Shown here: one piece after another, positions 54,436-63,034 of the stretch
How positions within the stretch are numbered: the first letter of the stretch is position 1
Layout: each line of letters begins with the position of its first letter
Assembly: GCA_045804965.1 (NCBI GenBank)
Contig: JBJMMD010000025.1
Coordinates: forward strand, 1-64,000
Length of the DNA: 64,000 nucleotides
Direction of reading: 5' to 3'
DNA from: CAVTUU01 sp045804965
Lineage (GTDB): Bacteria; Chloroflexota; Chloroflexia; Thermomicrobiales; UBA6265
The notes under the pieces: model-generated
Database searches by the model: none
What the model was told of the DNA's origin: nothing
The model's input: the letters and a program-made list of their open reading frames with translations, nothing else
Program-made: the position numbers and the translations under genes

Positions 54436-55719
54436 TTACGCGCTCCCCGCCTTGGGCAAGGTAAACGAAAAGATGCTGCCGCCGTCGGCGGGTTGGGCAA
54501 CCCAGATGCGGCCACCGTGGGTTTCGACCAGCCGGCGAGCGATGGCGAGGCCGAGACCGGCACCGCTGTAGTCGCCGTCGCGCGAGCGGGCTTTGTTGCT
54601 GCGGTAGAAGCGATCGAAAACGTGGGGAAGGTCGACGCTGGGGATACCTTCGCCGTTGTCGCGGACATTGACCTGGATGTCCGGTCCACGGTCGAGCACC
54701 TCGACGATCACCGAGCCGTCGGCGGGAGTGTGCCGGATCGCGTTTTGGACGAGGTTGTAGAGGACGCGCTGGATGCGATCGGGATCGATCATTACCGGCG
54801 GAATGAACGGCCCCAGTTGGGCGTGGAGGGCGACGCCCTGCCGCGCGGCTTGGGCATCCATGGCATCGATCGTTTCTTCGACCAGGGTCGAAATCGCGCT
54901 TGGCTCGAGTCGGAGTGCGACCTGACCCGCGTCGAGCCGCGCCATTTCGAAGAGATCGTCGATCAACTTGCCGAGGCTGATGATCTCGCGCTCCATCGAC
55001 GAGACATAACGCCGGATTGTCGGGGGATCGTTGATGATGCCGTCAGAAATCGCCTCGACCATGACTCTGAGCGACGCGAGCGGTGTCCGTAGATCGTGCG
55101 AGACCGAGGCGATCAAGTTCTGCCGGGCTTCTTCAAGCTCGCGTTGGCGCGTAAATGCCGCGTCCAGTCGGGCGGCCATCGTGTTGAACGAGTTTGCGAC
55201 TTCAACCAATTCACGCTCACCGGTTTCAGGGACACGGACTGCAAGGTCGCCTTTCGACATGCTCGCGGCCGCGTCGCTCAAGCTGCGCAGCGAATCCCCG
55301 ATCGCAGCGCTGATGAGCAGCGAGTAGATCAGCGCGATCGCGCCAGAGTAGCCGAGCAGTAAGGCGAGCAACCAGAGGTCGTGGCTCGAAATGAACATCG
55401 TGTATGCGGTGAAGACGATATTCACCAGCACGACAAGAAAACCGACTATATGGGCGGCGGCAAGCCGGGTGCTAAGGCGGTTCCAACCGCGTTTCGCCGA
55501 GACGAAGAGGAGGGCGCCGCCGACTGCGAGCGAGATTACCGCCGATGCGAGCAGCAGCTCGAGGAGCTCGACCGCGTCTTTCGAGGAGATATCGAGGGCG
55601 GTCAAGGCGACGATCATCGCCCCCGCGATTGAAACGAGGACCGCCATGCCGGCGAGGATCAAGCGCTGCCGAGTTGGGCTCGCGCGATCGAACCAGTCCA
55701 TGGAAAGCAAACGCATCAT
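54436..55719 (-). CDS. Sensor histidine kinase with HAMP domain
   Basis: The ATG overlaps the stop of the response regulator gene by 4 bases. The 427-residue kinase has four to five membrane helices (20-42, 52-74, 85-108, 112-140), a HAMP linker (about 142-195, with SKGDLAVRVPETGERELVEV), the HisKA domain with His208 in ASVSHDLRTPLAS, and a complete ATPase domain (NLVQNAIRHTPADG, RDNGEGIPSVDLPHVFDRFY, YSGAGLGLAIARRLVETHGG). The membrane part has short outer loops, so an intramembrane or envelope signal is likely. It phosphorylates the OmpR-type regulator coded just upstream in the same transcript. Confidence 0.94.
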   Translation of the reverse strand: MMRLLSMDWFDRASPTRQRLILAGMAVLVSIAGAMIVALTALDISSKDAVELLELLLASAVISLAVGGALLFVSAKRGWNRLSTRLAAAHIVGFLVVLVNIVFTAYTMFISSHDLWLLALLLGYSGAIALIYSLLISAAIGDSLRSLSDAAASMSKGDLAVRVPETGERELVEVANSFNTMAARLDAAFTRQRELEEARQNLIASVSHDLRTPLASLRVMVEAISDGIINDPPTIRRYVSSMEREIISLGKLIDDLFEMARLDAGQVALRLEPSAISTLVEETIDAMDAQAARQGVALHAQLGPFIPPVMIDPDRIQRVLYNLVQNAIRHTPADGSVIVEVLDRGPDIQVNVRDNGEGIPSVDLPHVFDRFYRSNKARSRDGDYSGAGLGLAIARRLVETHGGRIWVAQPADGGSIFSFTLPKAGSA

Positions 55720-56444
55720 GGTTCGAATTTATATCCGACGCCCCAGACCGTTTTGATGTGGCGCGGGCGTTCGGGGTCGGCTTCGATCTTTTGGCGGAGT
55801 CGGCGAATATGAACCGTCACGGTGCCGCCGTCACTGGCGTACGCCCAATCCCAGACCTTGTCAAGCAACTCGTCTCGCGTGAAGACCTGACGAGGGTGAT
55901 TGGCGAGAAAGACCAAGAGGTCGAATTCACGAGCGGTCAGTTCAACCGAATCGCCCGCGACCTCGACTTGGCGGCGGTCAGGACGGATCGTAATCGCGCC
56001 GAAATGCAGTGGGTCGCCTTCTGCGGGCAAGGGCGTCGTCGCCCGGCGGAGCACTGCCTTGACGCGGGCAACGAGCTCGCGCGGACTAAATGGTTTGCTC
56101 ACATAGTCATCGGCGCCAACGCCAAGACCGATGATCGTGTCGACTTCATCGCCTTTGGCGGTGACCATGATCACCGGGACATTGCTCTGCGTGCGAATCC
56201 GGCGGCAGACTTCGAGGCCGTCAATGCCGGGGAGCATGAGATCGAGGAGCACGAGATCGGGGCGCGTACTGGCAAAAGACTTCAACGCCGCCGGACCGTC
56301 GGCGGCGACCTCCACGTCGAAGCCGTCCTGCCGGAGGTACTTGGCGACGACTTCCCGGACGATCTCTTCGTCATCAACGATTAGCACGCTTGGCATGGCA
56401 TCCGCTTCCGCTGCTCCGTTGCCATTTGTCATTTCCAACGTCAT
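55716..56444 (-). CDS. OmpR/PhoB-family response regulator
   Basis: The 242-residue protein has a receiver domain with acidic pair VDDEE, phospho-acceptor Asp68 in LVLLDLMLPGIDG, Thr in MVTAKGDEVD and Lys in VSKPFSPREL. The winged-helix domain (about 145-240) shows VELTAREFDLLVFLANHPRQ, VFTRDELLDKVWDW, TVTVHIRRLRQKIE and the final IKTVWGVGYKFEP. The start could alternatively be the ATG at codon 17 (MPSVLIVDD), since the first 16 residues are not conserved. Together with the kinase gene it forms a classical two-component operon. Targets are unknown. Confidence 0.93.
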   Translation of the reverse strand: MTLEMTNGNGAAEADAMPSVLIVDDEEIVREVVAKYLRQDGFDVEVAADGPAALKSFASTRPDLVLLDLMLPGIDGLEVCRRIRTQSNVPVIMVTAKGDEVDTIIGLGVGADDYVSKPFSPRELVARVKAVLRRATTPLPAEGDPLHFGAITIRPDRRQVEVAGDSVELTAREFDLLVFLANHPRQVFTRDELLDKVWDWAYASDGGTVTVHIRRLRQKIEADPERPRHIKTVWGVGYKFEP

Positions 56445-56546
56445 AACACACCAGGTTCGTTTCTCACAGCACGGTTCACCGATCAGGCTCAGTCTGGCGC
56501 TGATTCGTGACCTGAGTGCAAACGAGATGACGTAATTCTTACGGAG

Positions 56547-56930
56547 TTATCGATTCGTCCAGGGGTCGTCGCCTGGCGCCTGGCGGCCACCGAACCGGCC
56601 GTACTCGCCGCGGTCGGCCTCCGCCAACTCAACCATCCAGGTCAGGAAGGCGTCGAAACTCGACTCTTCGCTGAAGAAATGGAAACGACCAATCTCATAT
56701 GCCGTTTGTTGGCCGGGCACGAATGCTTCGCCTTCGACCGCGAGGCGTGATAGTGCTTCGATGCGTTCGTCGTCTTCGGGGAGGCTCAGCACGTATGCCG
56801 CGAGCGCTTCGAGCGCGGCCGCGGAGCGAAGGTTGCGCGCATCGCGGAGGTCATCCTGTGCGCGCTGCCTGCGCCAGACCGCGACATTGCGGAGATAATC
56901 GGCGATCAAAGGCCGAACCGACTTATCCAT
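56547..56930 (-). CDS. Hypothetical small acidic protein
   Basis: I take the ATG at 56930 (MDKSVRPLIADYLRNVAV) because the 31 upstream codons of the frame are not protein-like. The 127-residue product is soluble, mostly helical and acidic, with a core RNLRSAAALEALAAYVLSLP and a FHFFSEESSFDAFLTWMVEL segment. The Nif3-like gene on the other strand begins 71 bases upstream, so a divergent promoter lies between them. No family recognised; it may be a small regulatory or adaptor protein. Confidence 0.65.
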   Translation of the reverse strand: MDKSVRPLIADYLRNVAVWRRQRAQDDLRDARNLRSAAALEALAAYVLSLPEDDERIEALSRLAVEGEAFVPGQQTAYEIGRFHFFSEESSFDAFLTWMVELAEADRGEYGRFGGRQAPGDDPWTNR

Positions 56931-57001
56931 TAACCTATACCCTCTCCGGCGAACGAAAACGATACATAGGATTGCATATTGAAGGCAACCAAGCCGTGGG
57001 C

Positions 57002-57904
57002 ATGAATCTGGGCGAGATCGCACACTGCCTTGACGAGCGGTTCAACGTGCAGCGATTCATCGAGTTGGCGAATTGGGACTTCGCTCTCAGTCCGCGCGCA
57101 CGCGAATCTTTGATCTCACGCGGAAGCGCAACGTTCCGTTCGACCTTCAACGGCCTGCTGAATGGCGAAGGGGAGCGGCACATCGACCGCGCATATCTCG
57201 TGGTTTTCCCGGAGGCTTCACTGCTCGATCAGATCGTCGCGCTGGAAGTTGCCCGTGGCCGCCTCGGTGCCCTGATCCTGACCCATCACCCATGTGACAT
57301 GGAGACGAGCGGTCGCGGCTTCATGCCGATTGCTGATGAACAGCTCGACCGGATGCGGGATGCCAATATCGCCCTCTTTGTGCTCCACGCCCCATTGGAT
57401 TGCCACGCCGAGATTTCGACTAGTGGCGCGCTGGCCGATGGCTTGGGATTGCGAAGAACCAGCGTGTTCGCGCCCTACGTTGGCGGGTACGCCGGCATCA
57501 TTGGTGAACAGGAACCGGAGCCGTTCGCGGCATTTGCGGACCGGGTACGACGAGTCTGCGAGCTCCCGTACTTCATGCCCAATCAAGTTCGATTCAACGG
57601 GCGGATGGTCTCAAAGGTCGCGATCTTAGCTGGCGGCGGCGACGACATTGGCGAGCTCAAAGCGGCACAACTACTCGGCGCGGATATGTTCTTAGCCGGT
57701 CATTGGTGGACCCCGCACATCGGCGAGTGGGCCGATCGAAACCGTGCGGCGATCGCCGAGCTCTTGCCGAAGTTATCGATGAACCTGCTCAGTGGCTCGC
57801 ATGACGGATCGGAATTGGTCGTTTTTCGCGATCGCCTCGTGCCGCTAATTGAGGAGCTGGGCTTGGACGTGCACCTCATTCGGCAAGCCGATCACTGGCG
57901 GTGA
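57002..57904 (+). CDS. Nif3-like dinuclear metal-centre protein
   Basis: The start at ATG 57002 gives a 300-residue protein with the Nif3 layout; the open frame runs further upstream to 56699 but overlaps the divergent gene and has no family character. Metal ligands are visible as LTHHPCDMETSGRG (HHP), FVLHAPLDCHAEIS and the C-terminal LLSGSHDGSELVVFRDRL. The family (also called GTP cyclohydrolase I type 2) forms hexameric rings with two metals per subunit. The enzymatic role is not settled in general, so the label should be used with caution. No folate genes are nearby. Confidence 0.85.
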   Translation: MNLGEIAHCLDERFNVQRFIELANWDFALSPRARESLISRGSATFRSTFNGLLNGEGERHIDRAYLVVFPEASLLDQIVALEVARGRLGALILTHHPCDMETSGRGFMPIADEQLDRMRDANIALFVLHAPLDCHAEISTSGALADGLGLRRTSVFAPYVGGYAGIIGEQEPEPFAAFADRVRRVCELPYFMPNQVRFNGRMVSKVAILAGGGDDIGELKAAQLLGADMFLAGHWWTPHIGEWADRNRAAIAELLPKLSMNLLSGSHDGSELVVFRDRLVPLIEELGLDVHLIRQADHWR

Positions 57905-57906
57905 GC

Positions 57907-58713
57907 TCAGCTCTCGCCCTTTCCGGTCGCCGTTTCTTCTTCGGAATAGTCGGCCGGTCCCCGAAGGAACCAAATCAACGCGGTCGCGACAACCGCCCCG
58001 CAAAGCGGACCGACGAGATAAATCCAGTAGTCAGACATAGCGTCGCCGACAAGGGCGGGGCCGAATGAGCGGGCCGGATTCATCGACGCCCCGCTGATTG
58101 GCGCCGCGAACAAACCACAGAACGAAATCGTGGCGCCGACGGCAATAGCGGCGTTCGGACCGACCGATCCTTTCTTCGACGCGGTGCCAAGTATCACCAA
58201 GACGAGGAAGAGCGTCAGCACCATTTCCATGACAAGTGAGGTTCCATCCCCATGTTTCGGCAACGTGGCGCCGGTGTGCTTGACGTTGCCGTAGAGACCG
58301 CGCAACGCGACCGCGGCTAGGGTTGCTCCGATGAGCTGGGCAATCACATAGCCCGGCACGCGAACCCAAGCAAACGCGCCGCGAAGTGCAAAGGCGACGC
58401 TCACGGCGGGATTTAAATGCGCGCCCGAGACGTCGCCAAGCGCATAGATGAGTGCCAGCACGGTCAGTCCAGGTGCGATAGCACGAGCCGCCGCACTCAC
58501 GTCGCCGTTACTGATGACAGCGATCATTTCCGCGCCCGCCGCGACAAAGGTCAAGGCGAACGCGCCGAAGCACTCCGCGACGAGGCGACGCGCTTCCGCC
58601 AGCGGTCCCTGTTCTCCATTAGGGAGATGCTCGTCTGGCTCGGGCCGTTTCGGATCCCATTCGCGTTGGTTGAACCGGCGATCGAGTTGGATCTCTGCCG
58701 ACTTGATGGTCAT
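57907..58713 (-). CDS. Aquaporin (MIP family channel)
   Basis: GGAGG 6 bases before the ATG at 58713 sets the start; the longer frame to 58794 is unlikely. The 268-residue protein has a hydrophilic N-terminus (about 1-42, Pro/Glu/Arg-rich), then six membrane helices and both NPA boxes: HLNPAVSVAF and SMNPARSFGP. The Arg after the second NPA, which sets the selectivity filter, is present. Water or small neutral solutes such as glycerol pass; the narrow filter residues cannot be fixed without an alignment. The palindrome at 58831 lies 118 bases upstream and may regulate it. Confidence 0.9.
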   Translation of the reverse strand: MTIKSAEIQLDRRFNQREWDPKRPEPDEHLPNGEQGPLAEARRLVAECFGAFALTFVAAGAEMIAVISNGDVSAAARAIAPGLTVLALIYALGDVSGAHLNPAVSVAFALRGAFAWVRVPGYVIAQLIGATLAAVALRGLYGNVKHTGATLPKHGDGTSLVMEMVLTLFLVLVILGTASKKGSVGPNAAIAVGATISFCGLFAAPISGASMNPARSFGPALVGDAMSDYWIYLVGPLCGAVVATALIWFLRGPADYSEEETATGKGES

Positions 58714-59041
58714 CCCCGACCTCCGAAAGAGTGCGATCGCTGCCTCGATTCTTTCGTCCAAAAAGCATTCCTCATGCCGTGGACAGATTGACACATCCCT
58801 CTTGCATTAGAGCGTATGTTCTGATATTGTCTGTACGTACACAACGCCACGCGCTCTGCGTACCAGTTCGACACAAGTAGGACGCAGTTTTCGGCGGACC
58901 CGGCGTATCCCGGGAGGCCTCAGAGTGTCCAGACAAGTGACGGTTTTGTGACAAGTTTGCACAAGCACCGTGAAATTTCTTCTGTAGGGTAGGGGTGGGC
59001 AGAGAGCTTAGGCGCTCGGCTCAGGAGCGACGAAGGAGCGA
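58714..59041. other. Divergent regulatory region
   Basis: Holds the promoters of the aquaporin gene (minus) and the small gene at 59042 (plus). It includes the palindrome-like CTGTACGTACAC at 58831-58842 and two direct GACAAGT repeats (about 58933 and 58950). No gene inside. Confidence 0.5.
58831..58842. promoter_or_regulatory. CTGTACGTACAC operator-like site
   Basis: Differs from the palindrome at 41883 by one end base. It lies between the aquaporin gene and the divergent gene at 59042. Confidence 0.4.
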
Positions 59042-59383
59042 ATGGGAATGCGACTTGCAGTGCTGAAAGACCGAACCGAAACTCGTAGCCATGAGCCGAG
59101 ATTGGCCGTCGTCGACAAGTTGGCGCAGGTAGTCGAGTGGCCGTATTGCCAACCGGTTCCGGCAGAGCCGACGGCGTTCCAGGTGAAAGCCGACCTGCAC
59201 ACCAAGCGCTTTGGTGACCGAGATGTCGAGAGCAACCGCTACACAGCGGAGTTGTGCGCCGCTTCGAGTTCAGCGCACGCGATCCTATCCGCGCTGACCG
59301 AGGCGTGCGCCCAGATCGACGAACTACGGCAACCTGGCAGTGCGAACGACCAGATCATCCTCGAAATCCGATTGCGTAGTTAG
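59042..59383 (+). CDS. Hypothetical protein
   Basis: AAGGAG is 3 or 9 bases before two candidate ATG codons (59042 and 59048); the second has better spacing. The product is about 111-113 residues, soluble, with a VVDKLAQVVEWPYCQPVP region, a FQVKADLHTKRFGDRDVESN stretch and a helical C-terminal end LTEACAQIDELRQPG. I do not know the family. The gene and the sarcosine-oxidase-like gene converge and their stop codons overlap by 4 bases. Confidence 0.6.
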   Translation: MGMRLAVLKDRTETRSHEPRLAVVDKLAQVVEWPYCQPVPAEPTAFQVKADLHTKRFGDRDVESNRYTAELCAASSSAHAILSALTEACAQIDELRQPGSANDQIILEIRLRS

Positions 59384-60561
59384 GGCGCCGGCGATGGTTG
59401 GTTGATGTCCTCGGCGAACCGATCCAATTTAAAGAGCGAGATGTCGTGGTCTGTCGATCCAGTACTTACCAGATCGGCCACGATCTCACCGATCACCGAG
59501 CAGAACTTGAAGCCGTGTCCAGAACACGGCGAAACGAGCAGCACATTCGATGCACGAGGAAGAACATCAATGATGAAGTGCTCATCGGGCGAATTCGTGA
59601 ACATACAGGCTTTGAGCGCCATCGTCGGACCGTCGCTTCCGGGAAAGTAGCGTCCGGCGAACGTGCGCAACATTGCCTCGTCGACGTCGTTCGGCTCACG
59701 TTCCATCGTGTCGGGATCGACGTGTTCCTGAAGGTGATGGTAGCGGCCAACTTTGAATCCTGGAATCGAGTAGATCGGAAACCCGTAATAGCGCCCTTCT
59801 TCCACCGTCACATTGAAAACGGGAAACCGATCTGGACAGAAAAGTTCCGGCAAACCCGGTTGCAGCCAGGCGAGCACCTGTCGTTCAGGCTGCGCGAGCA
59901 GGGCCAGCTCAGGGATGAGCTCGCCTGCCCAGGCTCCGGCGCTGATCACCAACAGTTCCGCCTCGTGGACGCCTCGATCGGTTTCGACGCGGACTCCGCT
60001 GGTCGTCGTCCGCCAAGTTTGGACGGCTTCCCGGGCGTGAATTCGCGCGCCTTCCTCAATCGCCGAAACGACGTTCGCGACAATGCAACGCTCCGACGCC
60101 AAAAATCCGCCTTCTGGTTGCAACAGCGCGAGGTGGTTTTCCGGCAAGTGATAGGCGGGGAAGCGATCCCGAAGCTGCTTTGACGTCAAAATCTCGTGCG
60201 GCAGATTGTGAATCTCGCACGACTTCAGGGAATCGCGAAAAATCTCACCGTCTCGATCGCTGGCGTCGATGGAGCCAGTAATGTATAGCAGTTGCTCGCC
60301 GAATCCTGATTCTAGCTCGCGCCAAAGCTCGTAGGCGCGACGGAGAAGCGGAACATACGAGGGGTCCTCGTAATAAGCGAGGCGGATGATCCGGTTGACG
60401 CCATGCGAGGAGCCCATCGCGTGCGGAATGTCGAAGCGCTCAAGACCGAGCACCCGCTTTCCCCGTTGGGCCAGGGCCGCGCACGCCGCTGATCCCATGC
60501 CTCCGACGCCAATAACGATCACGTCATACGTTGCCGCGCTCCTCAACCCTTCTCCCGACAC
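59380..60561 (-). CDS. Monomeric sarcosine oxidase/N-methyl amino acid oxidase-like flavoenzyme
   Basis: The GTG at 60561 lies 3 bases after the PRC-barrel gene; a TTG five codons later has a better GGAG spacing and is a possible start. The 393-residue protein has the FAD motif VIVIGVGGMGSAACAALAQR, ERFDIPHAMGSSHGVNRIIR, and the covalent-flavin site CMFTNSPDEHFIID, where the Cys aligns with Cys315 of monomeric sarcosine oxidase. The C-terminal SGHGFKF motif is also present. It would oxidise N-methyl amino acids to amines, formaldehyde and hydrogen peroxide, or a related secondary amine. It is likely co-transcribed with the PRC-barrel gene upstream. Confidence 0.88.
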   Translation of the reverse strand: MSGEGLRSAATYDVIVIGVGGMGSAACAALAQRGKRVLGLERFDIPHAMGSSHGVNRIIRLAYYEDPSYVPLLRRAYELWRELESGFGEQLLYITGSIDASDRDGEIFRDSLKSCEIHNLPHEILTSKQLRDRFPAYHLPENHLALLQPEGGFLASERCIVANVVSAIEEGARIHAREAVQTWRTTTSGVRVETDRGVHEAELLVISAGAWAGELIPELALLAQPERQVLAWLQPGLPELFCPDRFPVFNVTVEEGRYYGFPIYSIPGFKVGRYHHLQEHVDPDTMEREPNDVDEAMLRTFAGRYFPGSDGPTMALKACMFTNSPDEHFIIDVLPRASNVLLVSPCSGHGFKFCSVIGEIVADLVSTGSTDHDISLFKLDRFAEDINQPSPAP

Positions 60562-60563
60562 TA

Positions 60564-61226
60564 CTACCCAAATCGGGATTTCGCCTCGTCCGCGGTCATA
60601 TTGAGCCGGACGTGATCCTGACCGAGGTAGTCTATCGCCGAAATCGGAATCTCGGTGTCCTTGTGGAAAACGAAACCCGACTGCACCAGGAGCCCGGTGA
60701 CTTGTTCTTCCTCGCCGAACAGAATCTCGTGGACGTGACCAATTTTTTTACCGTCCGAGCCGTGAACTTCAGTCCCTTTCCCGATCACCATGTCCGCTTC
60801 GGGAACGCTGCCAAGAGTTTCAGTGACGACCGTGCCGATGGGCGCGGTTGAAAAGAAGGGCTCGGCCGCGGGCTGGGCATAGGGACTTGGACCGTATGCC
60901 ACGGGACCAGAGATCGAACCCATCGACGTGAGCGGCCCGCCGCCGAAAGCGACGTTCCGCCAGTCGCCGACATGGGTCACCGTCTCATGTACAAACGGCG
61001 GCTGCGATTCAACCGTCGCCTCTGGAATCGACAACCAGACGGCATCTTTGTCCGACCTCTCGATGAATTCAATTTCAATCAGCCGTTCAGGTCCGATCAT
61101 ACTGCCGACGACCAGTGCGTTCACCAGGCGCGTGGTGGGATCAATCACGAGCCGGTGGACCTCACCAATTGTCTTGTCGTCATTGCTATGGACTTTCGAT
61201 CCGATACGTACCTCGTGGCTGGCCAT
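60564..61226 (-). CDS. Protein with two PRC-barrel domains
   Basis: GAAAGG 7-8 bases before the ATG supports the start. The 220-residue protein has one PRC-barrel in residues 1-80 (VRIGSKVHSNDDKTIGEVHR, LVIDPTTRLVNALVVGS) and a second in 145-215 (GKGTEVHGSDGKKIGHVHEI, LFGEEEQVTGLLVQSGFVFH, ISAIDYLGQDHVRLNMT). A Gly/Pro-rich spacer joins them. PRC-barrels are small beta-barrels found in photosynthetic reaction centre H subunits and RNA-processing RimM; stand-alone soluble ones are often stress-induced and of unknown function. Confidence 0.88.
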   Translation of the reverse strand: MASHEVRIGSKVHSNDDKTIGEVHRLVIDPTTRLVNALVVGSMIGPERLIEIEFIERSDKDAVWLSIPEATVESQPPFVHETVTHVGDWRNVAFGGGPLTSMGSISGPVAYGPSPYAQPAAEPFFSTAPIGTVVTETLGSVPEADMVIGKGTEVHGSDGKKIGHVHEILFGEEEQVTGLLVQSGFVFHKDTEIPISAIDYLGQDHVRLNMTADEAKSRFG

Positions 61227-61506
61227 TGCTTTTGACCTTTCGCTAAACAGTCAGAACCATGGGCCTTGCAAGCCAGTGATGTTTCTGCATCCGAGCGCGT
61301 CAAGATGAGCGTTACGCACCTATCGCGCCATGAGTTAGGCCCGGGCGAACGCACGCGGAACGACAGTAAACTACCGCCCGGTGCACGCGTGTCGTGCGCC
61401 GGCCCTCATTCACCAGGATTTGTCGTTCGAACAGGAAACCTCACGACCGTCCGCCCAGTCGAATGACGCGCTGTTGACGCGAATGGTGTAGCGGAAGGGA
61501 AGTCGG

Positions 61507-63012
61507 TTGGACGCAGCCTACAAGCAGCTCACGCATCGATTAGGACAAATCGAAGACCTCAATCGAGCGCTAGCTGTGCTCAATTGGGACCAGCAAACAG
61601 TGATGCCGCCGCGCGGAGGCAAGGCCCGCGCGGAAGAGATGGCGACGCTTGCCGGGATCATCCACGAACGCTTTATCGACCCCGCAATTGGCCAGCTGCT
61701 CGAGCAACTCCGGCCAATTGAGCAGGATTACCCGGCCGAATCGATCGAGGCAAGCGTTGTTCGAGTGACGCGACGGGACTTTGAAAAGAGGCGGCGCGTT
61801 CCAGCCGAGCTCGCGACTGAACTTTCTCGGGCATCGGCCCTCGCGTTTCCCGTTTGGATCGAAGCAAGAACACACTCGAACTTCGCATTGTTCGCGCCAC
61901 ATCTCGAGCACACGTTATCGCTCAAGCAGCGGTATATCGATTGCTTCGATGACTTCGCTTGCCGGTATGACGTCTTGCTCGATGATTTTGAACCGAGGAT
62001 GACGACCACCGAAGTTGCGTCGGTCTTCGCGCGGCTGCGCGACGCGCTAACCCCACTCGTCGCCCGGATTCGCGACCGCCAAGATCGCGTTCAGGACAAC
62101 GAATTCCAAGGGTCGTTCCCGCCAACTAGGCAGCGAGCAATGCTGCTCGAACTACTCCCAAGTTTTGGCTATGAACCAGAGGCGATGCGACTCGATCCCG
62201 CGCCGCATCCATTTGCGTCCGGGATAGCGATCGACGACGTGCGCCTGACGACTCGCTACAACGAAACACATCTCAAACCCGCCTTGTTCGGCACGATCCA
62301 CGAGTGCGGACATGGTCTGTACGAAGCGGGCATCAGCCCGGCGCTCGACCGGCTGCCGATCGGGCATGCCGCTTCCCTAGCCCTCCATGAGTCGCAAAGC
62401 CGGCTGTGGGAAAACATCGTCGGGCGCAGCCGGCCTTTTTGGCAGTTTGCGACACCGTTGCTGAAGAAGCACTTCCCGGACCATTTTGCCGACACCAGCG
62501 TGGATTCCCTTTACCGTGGCGCCAATAAGATGCGCCCATCGCTGATTCGAGTTGAAGCGGACGAAACGACCTACGCGCTGCACATCATCCTTCGCTTCGA
62601 GCTCGAACAAGATCTCATCAACGGCGATCTGGCGATCGCCGATCTGCCCGAGGCGTGGAACGCCAAGATGCGCGATTATCTTGGCATCGGAGTGCCCGAC
62701 GACAGTCGAGGCGTACTCCAGGATATCCACTGGGCGGACGGCTACTTCGGGTATTTCCCGACCTACGCGCTGGGCAGCGTAATTTCGGCACAAATCTGGC
62801 GACGGGCGACAACCGACGTGCCCGACATCGAGGACGCGTTCGCGCGCGGCGAATTCCTCGGGCTGCGGGAATGGCTACGAGAGCACCTACACAAGTACGG
62901 CCGGAAGTTCACGGCAAAGGAGACGATCGAGCTCGTAGCGGGCGGTCCGCTCGATCCTGAGCCGTTCATCGCTTACATCACCGGCAAGGTCGACGAGCTC
63001 TACGGCGCGTAA
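61507..63012 (+). CDS. Carboxypeptidase Taq (M32 metallocarboxypeptidase)
   Basis: The 501-residue enzyme starts at TTG behind an AAGGGAAG site. M32 hallmarks are clear: LNRALAVLNWDQQTVMPPRG, DDVRLTTRYNETHLKPALFG, the zinc motif in GTIHECGHGLYEAGI, the third ligand region ALHESQSRLWENIVGRS, and IADLPEAWNAKMRDYLG then GVLQDIHWADGYFGYFPTYA. The enzyme removes C-terminal amino acids from peptides in the cytoplasm, with broad specificity except proline. The LLM oxidoreductase gene follows 22 bases downstream, so the two are probably co-transcribed. Confidence 0.95.
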   Translation: MDAAYKQLTHRLGQIEDLNRALAVLNWDQQTVMPPRGGKARAEEMATLAGIIHERFIDPAIGQLLEQLRPIEQDYPAESIEASVVRVTRRDFEKRRRVPAELATELSRASALAFPVWIEARTHSNFALFAPHLEHTLSLKQRYIDCFDDFACRYDVLLDDFEPRMTTTEVASVFARLRDALTPLVARIRDRQDRVQDNEFQGSFPPTRQRAMLLELLPSFGYEPEAMRLDPAPHPFASGIAIDDVRLTTRYNETHLKPALFGTIHECGHGLYEAGISPALDRLPIGHAASLALHESQSRLWENIVGRSRPFWQFATPLLKKHFPDHFADTSVDSLYRGANKMRPSLIRVEADETTYALHIILRFELEQDLINGDLAIADLPEAWNAKMRDYLGIGVPDDSRGVLQDIHWADGYFGYFPTYALGSVISAQIWRRATTDVPDIEDAFARGEFLGLREWLREHLHKYGRKFTAKETIELVAGGPLDPEPFIAYITGKVDELYGA

Positions 63013-63034
63013 TTCAGAAGCAGGGAGGAAACTG

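Noticed and set aside
55545..56384. Plus-strand 279-codon frame
   Set aside because: Antisense to the response regulator and kinase genes, whose motifs are complete.
59398..60183. Plus-strand 261-codon frame
   Set aside because: Antisense to the sarcosine-oxidase-like gene.
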